Source: Pseudomonadota bacterium
Lineage (GTDB): Bacteria > Pseudomonadota > Alphaproteobacteria > Caulobacterales > Caulobacteraceae
DNA length: 8,152 nt
NCBI GenBank assembly: GCA_023433585.1
Contig: JAEZCL010000288.1
Location: 1-8,152, forward strand
Reading direction: 5' to 3'
This document shows positions 6,390 through 8,152 of the stretch, piece by piece (positions within the stretch are counted from its first letter, which is position 1; each line of letters begins with the position of its first letter). Below the pieces are notes generated by a model. The model saw only the letters and a list, made by a program, of their open reading frames with translations, searched no databases and was not told the origin of the DNA. The position numbers and the translations under genes are program-made.

Positions 6390-7441
6390 GCGGCTGGCTC
6401 CGTTGCGGGGGGTGTCGGAGGCGCGGCGGCGTCCTGGCGGCGCTGGCGCTCGGCCTCGGCCACGCGGCGCACATCCTCTTCGGCGCGCGCGCGGCGGCGA
6501 GCCTCCTGATCGGCGATGCGGGCGGCCATGTCGGGCGTGGGCGGCGGCGCGGTGTCCAGAGCGGCCAGGGGCGGCGCGTTCAGCGCCTCGGGATCGGCCA
6601 ACTGGGCGAAGTCCTGGAACAGCAGCACCCGCACATAGTCAATGGGCCCCCGGTCGGTGAACAGCTTGACCCGCCAGGTGCCGTCGATGCCGCGCGCCGC
6701 CACGCCCACCGGCAGGCCGCGCGGGATGCCCCCGCCGTCGCCCGAGGTCAGGATGCGGTCGCCTTCCCTCAGCGCGTCCTCACCGCGCACATATTCAAGA
6801 CGCGGATTGCCGCTGCCGTCGCCGACCAGCATGGCGCGGGCGTCCGTGCGGTCGACCAGGATCGGCGTGCGGCTGGCCACGTCGGTTATCAGCAGCACCC
6901 GGCTCACCCCGCCGGTGGCGCCGACGATGCGGCCGATCAGGCCATGCTCGTTGATGACCGGATTGCCCACATGCACGCCGCTGGCGCCGCCCACGTCGAT
7001 CAGGCGGGCGTTGACGAAGGGGCCGCGCGATTCCGACACGGACCGGGCCGTGACCATGTCCACGGGCGGTTCGACCCGCAGGCCCAGCATGGCTTCATAG
7101 CGGGCGTTGACGTTCTTCAGCGCGATGGCCTGGTCGCGCCAGGGCTCGAGTTCGGCGAGTTCGGCCCGCAGGCGCCGGTTCTCCGACACAGCGAAGAAAT
7201 AGCCCCGCACATAGTCGCTGGCCCGGCCGACCCAGCGCACCGGCGCAGCGAAGACTCCGCCGACAGGCGCGGAAACGCTGTCGGTCGCGGCGCGCGCGAC
7301 GCCGTATTCGCCGGACTCCACGTCCCGACGGTCCGCGATCAGCAGCACGATGGCGACGATGACGGCGGCCACGAGCGCCAGGGCCGCAGTCCAGGCCAGC
7401 GGCATCTTCAGGTTCTCGAACGGTCCGTCGCGAAACGCCAC
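6386..7441 (-). CDS. mreC: Rod shape-determining protein MreC
   Basis: MreC is a single-pass inner-membrane protein whose periplasmic part binds and activates PBP2 and links it to MreD and MreB. The 351-residue product has a short cytosolic start, a membrane helix at about 13-36, a coiled-coil stretch rich in Arg, Glu and Leu at about 83-120, and the beta-rich MreC domain at about 127-278. That domain includes VNARLIDVGGASGVHVGNPVI (143-163), GLIGRIVG (167-174) and ILTSGDGGGIPRGLPVGV (230-247). Beyond it is an extra region of about 70 residues: a Pro/Ala linker, a highly charged Arg/Glu/Ala helix (about 304-336) and a Pro/Ala tail. The start is GTG, supported by a strong AGGAAGG six bases upstream. 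The end overlaps mreD. The gene follows mreB after a 139-bp gap. Confidence 0.96.
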   Translation of the reverse strand: MAFRDGPFENLKMPLAWTAALALVAAVIVAIVLLIADRRDVESGEYGVARAATDSVSAPVGGVFAAPVRWVGRASDYVRGYFFAVSENRRLRAELAELEPWRDQAIALKNVNARYEAMLGLRVEPPVDMVTARSVSESRGPFVNARLIDVGGASGVHVGNPVINEHGLIGRIVGATGGVSRVLLITDVASRTPILVDRTDARAMLVGDGSGNPRLEYVRGEDALREGDRILTSGDGGGIPRGLPVGVAARGIDGTWRVKLFTDRGPIDYVRVLLFQDFAQLADPEALNAPPLAALDTAPPPTPDMAARIADQEARRRARAEEDVRRVAEAERQRRQDAAAPPTPPATEPAA

Positions 7442-7447
7442 GGCGCG

Positions 7448-7454
7448 CCTTCCT
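7448..7454 (-). promoter_or_regulatory. mreC: Strong Shine-Dalgarno AGGAAGG that fixes the mreC GTG start
   Basis: On the minus strand AGGAAGG lies 6 bases before the GTG at 7439-7441, near-ideal spacing and among the best ribosome-binding sites in the window. It supports the GTG start, which directly precedes the expected short cytosolic tail and membrane helix. Confidence 0.7.
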
Positions 7455-7467
7455 GGGCCAGAGGCCC
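7455..7467. repeat. Small perfect hairpin touching the mreC Shine-Dalgarno
   Basis: GGGCC (7455-7459) and GGCCC (7463-7467) form a 5-bp all-GC stem with a 3-base loop. On the mreC mRNA the stem ends exactly where AGGAAGG begins. Folded, it would leave the ribosome site free but adjacent. It could modulate translation or be chance in GC-rich DNA. Confidence 0.3.
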
Positions 7468-7483
7468 CGCATGGAGATGGAAT

Positions 7484-7503
7484 CGGCGGAACGCCTGCCG
7501 CCG
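7484..7503. repeat. Inverted repeat in the mreB-mreC gap
   Basis: CGGCGG (7484-7489) and CCGCCG (7498-7503) are exact inverted copies with an 8-base loop. On the minus-strand transcript the stem lies about 40 bases before the mreC start. No T-run follows, so it is not an intrinsic terminator. A role in mRNA processing or stability between mreB and mreC is possible but unproven. A GANTC site (GAATC, 7480-7484) touches its edge. Confidence 0.3.
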
Positions 7504-7580
7504 ACAGCCAGCCTATCGCAAAAACCGCGCCGTATGGGAACCGGACATCACGCGGGAATGACCTGACGCCGCCCGACGGA

Positions 7581-8152
7581 TCAGAGCGTGGCTTCCAGCA
7601 CGCCCTTCATCCAGCGCGGATGCTCCAGCACCCGGCCGCAGCCCACGGCCACGCACGACAGCGGGTCATCGGCCACCGAGACCGGCAGGCCGGTCTGCTC
7701 GCGGATCTCGGCGTCCAGGCCGCGCAGCAGGGCGCCCCCGCCGGTCAGCATGATGCCCTTGTCGGCGATGTCGGCCGCCAGTTCGGGCGGAGTCGCCTCC
7801 AGCGCCACCTTGACGGCCTCGATGATCTGGTTGACCGGCTCGGCCAGGGCCTCGGCGGCCTGGCGTTCGGAGATGCGCACCTCGCGCGGGACGCCCTGCA
7901 TCAGGTCGCGGCCCTTGACCTCGATCGACAGGCCCTCGCCGTCGGACGGGATGCGGGCGGTGCCGCTGTCCTTCTTGATGCGTTCGGCGGTCGTCTCGCC
8001 GATCAGCAGGTTATGGTTGCGGCGCATGTACGAGATGATCGCCTCGTCCATCTTGTCGCCGCCGACGCGGACCGAGCGCGAATAGACGATGCCCGACAAC
8101 GACAGCACCGCCACCTCGGTGGTGCCGCCGCCGATGTCGACGACCATGGAGC
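7581..8152 (-). CDS. mreB: Cell shape-determining actin homologue MreB (3' part; start lies beyond the window edge)
   Basis: MreB is a bacterial actin that polymerises on ATP beneath the inner membrane and positions the elongation machinery. Only the C-terminal part is present, about 190 of roughly 345 residues. The visible part opens with the phosphate-2 motif VVDIGGGTTEVAV and continues with GGDKMDEAIISYMRR, LIGETTAERIK and GRDLMQGVPREV. It ends with the adenosine-binding motif GIMLTGGGALLRGLD and a terminal helix finishing in MKGVLEATL. An ATG at 8145-8147 is internal: it falls just before the phosphate-2 motif, and the frame stays open upstream (a serine codon, then a partial codon at the edge). 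The gene therefore runs off the window and is not truncated. The stop is TGA. MreC follows after 139 bp. Confidence 0.97.
   Translation of the reverse strand, partial: SMVVDIGGGTTEVAVLSLSGIVYSRSVRVGGDKMDEAIISYMRRNHNLLIGETTAERIKKDSGTARIPSDGEGLSIEVKGRDLMQGVPREVRISERQAAEALAEPVNQIIEAVKVALEATPPELAADIADKGIMLTGGGALLRGLDAEIREQTGLPVSVADDPLSCVAVGCGRVLEHPRWMKGVLEATL

Noticed and set aside
6944..7561. A 205-codon plus-strand frame antisense to mreC and extending into the mreB-mreC gap.
   Set aside because: No domain is recognised, composition is rich in His, Arg, Gly and Ala, and it overlaps a clear MreC.
8145..8147. ATG as the start of a short MreB-like protein.
   Set aside because: The reading frame remains open to the window edge, and this methionine falls just before the phosphate-2 motif in the middle of normal MreB, so the gene simply continues beyond the window.

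Overview
This window looks like chromosomal DNA from an alphaproteobacterium of the Caulobacterales, probably Brevundimonas or a close relative. That rests on the high G+C content, the very strong GC bias at third codon positions, and MreB, RodA and PBP2 sequences that read as the alphaproteobacterial type. The genus is an inference from protein character, not a database match. No mobile element, tRNA, rRNA, CRISPR array or prophage gene is visible. It reads as an ordinary core region, and I do not see a new multi-gene system. The points most worth a second look are a small uncharacterised gene coupled to the cell-elongation operon, an apparent C3H variant of the PBP2 zinc site, and some dyad-rich leader DNA.

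Left part, plus strand (about 1-2234). A PLP-dependent sugar aminotransferase of the DegT/DnrJ/EryC1/StrS family (PglE/LegC-like) is followed, after a 136-bp gap holding two inverted repeats, by a prolyl aminopeptidase (pip). Nothing indicates that these two share a pathway. The aminotransferase fits the right-hand edge of a surface-polysaccharide or glycosylation locus lying off the window.

Right part, minus strand (8152 down to 2231). This is the elongasome operon in transcription order: mreB (3' part only), mreC, mreD, mrdA (PBP2), rodA, and a small gene resembling the DUF6173 family. The joins from mreC to rodA are 4-base stop/start overlaps (GTGA, ATGA, ATGA), and the last gene starts 9 bp after the rodA stop with its Shine-Dalgarno on that stop codon. 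The only real gap is the 139 bp between mreB and mreC. MreB filaments, the MreC/MreD membrane proteins, the RodA glycosyltransferase and the PBP2 transpeptidase act together to insert peptidoglycan along the side wall. The small cytosolic protein at the end is the only uncharacterised member.

The two transcription units converge. The stop codons of pip and of the small gene interleave in a TTAA that lies at the loop of a short GC-rich hairpin.
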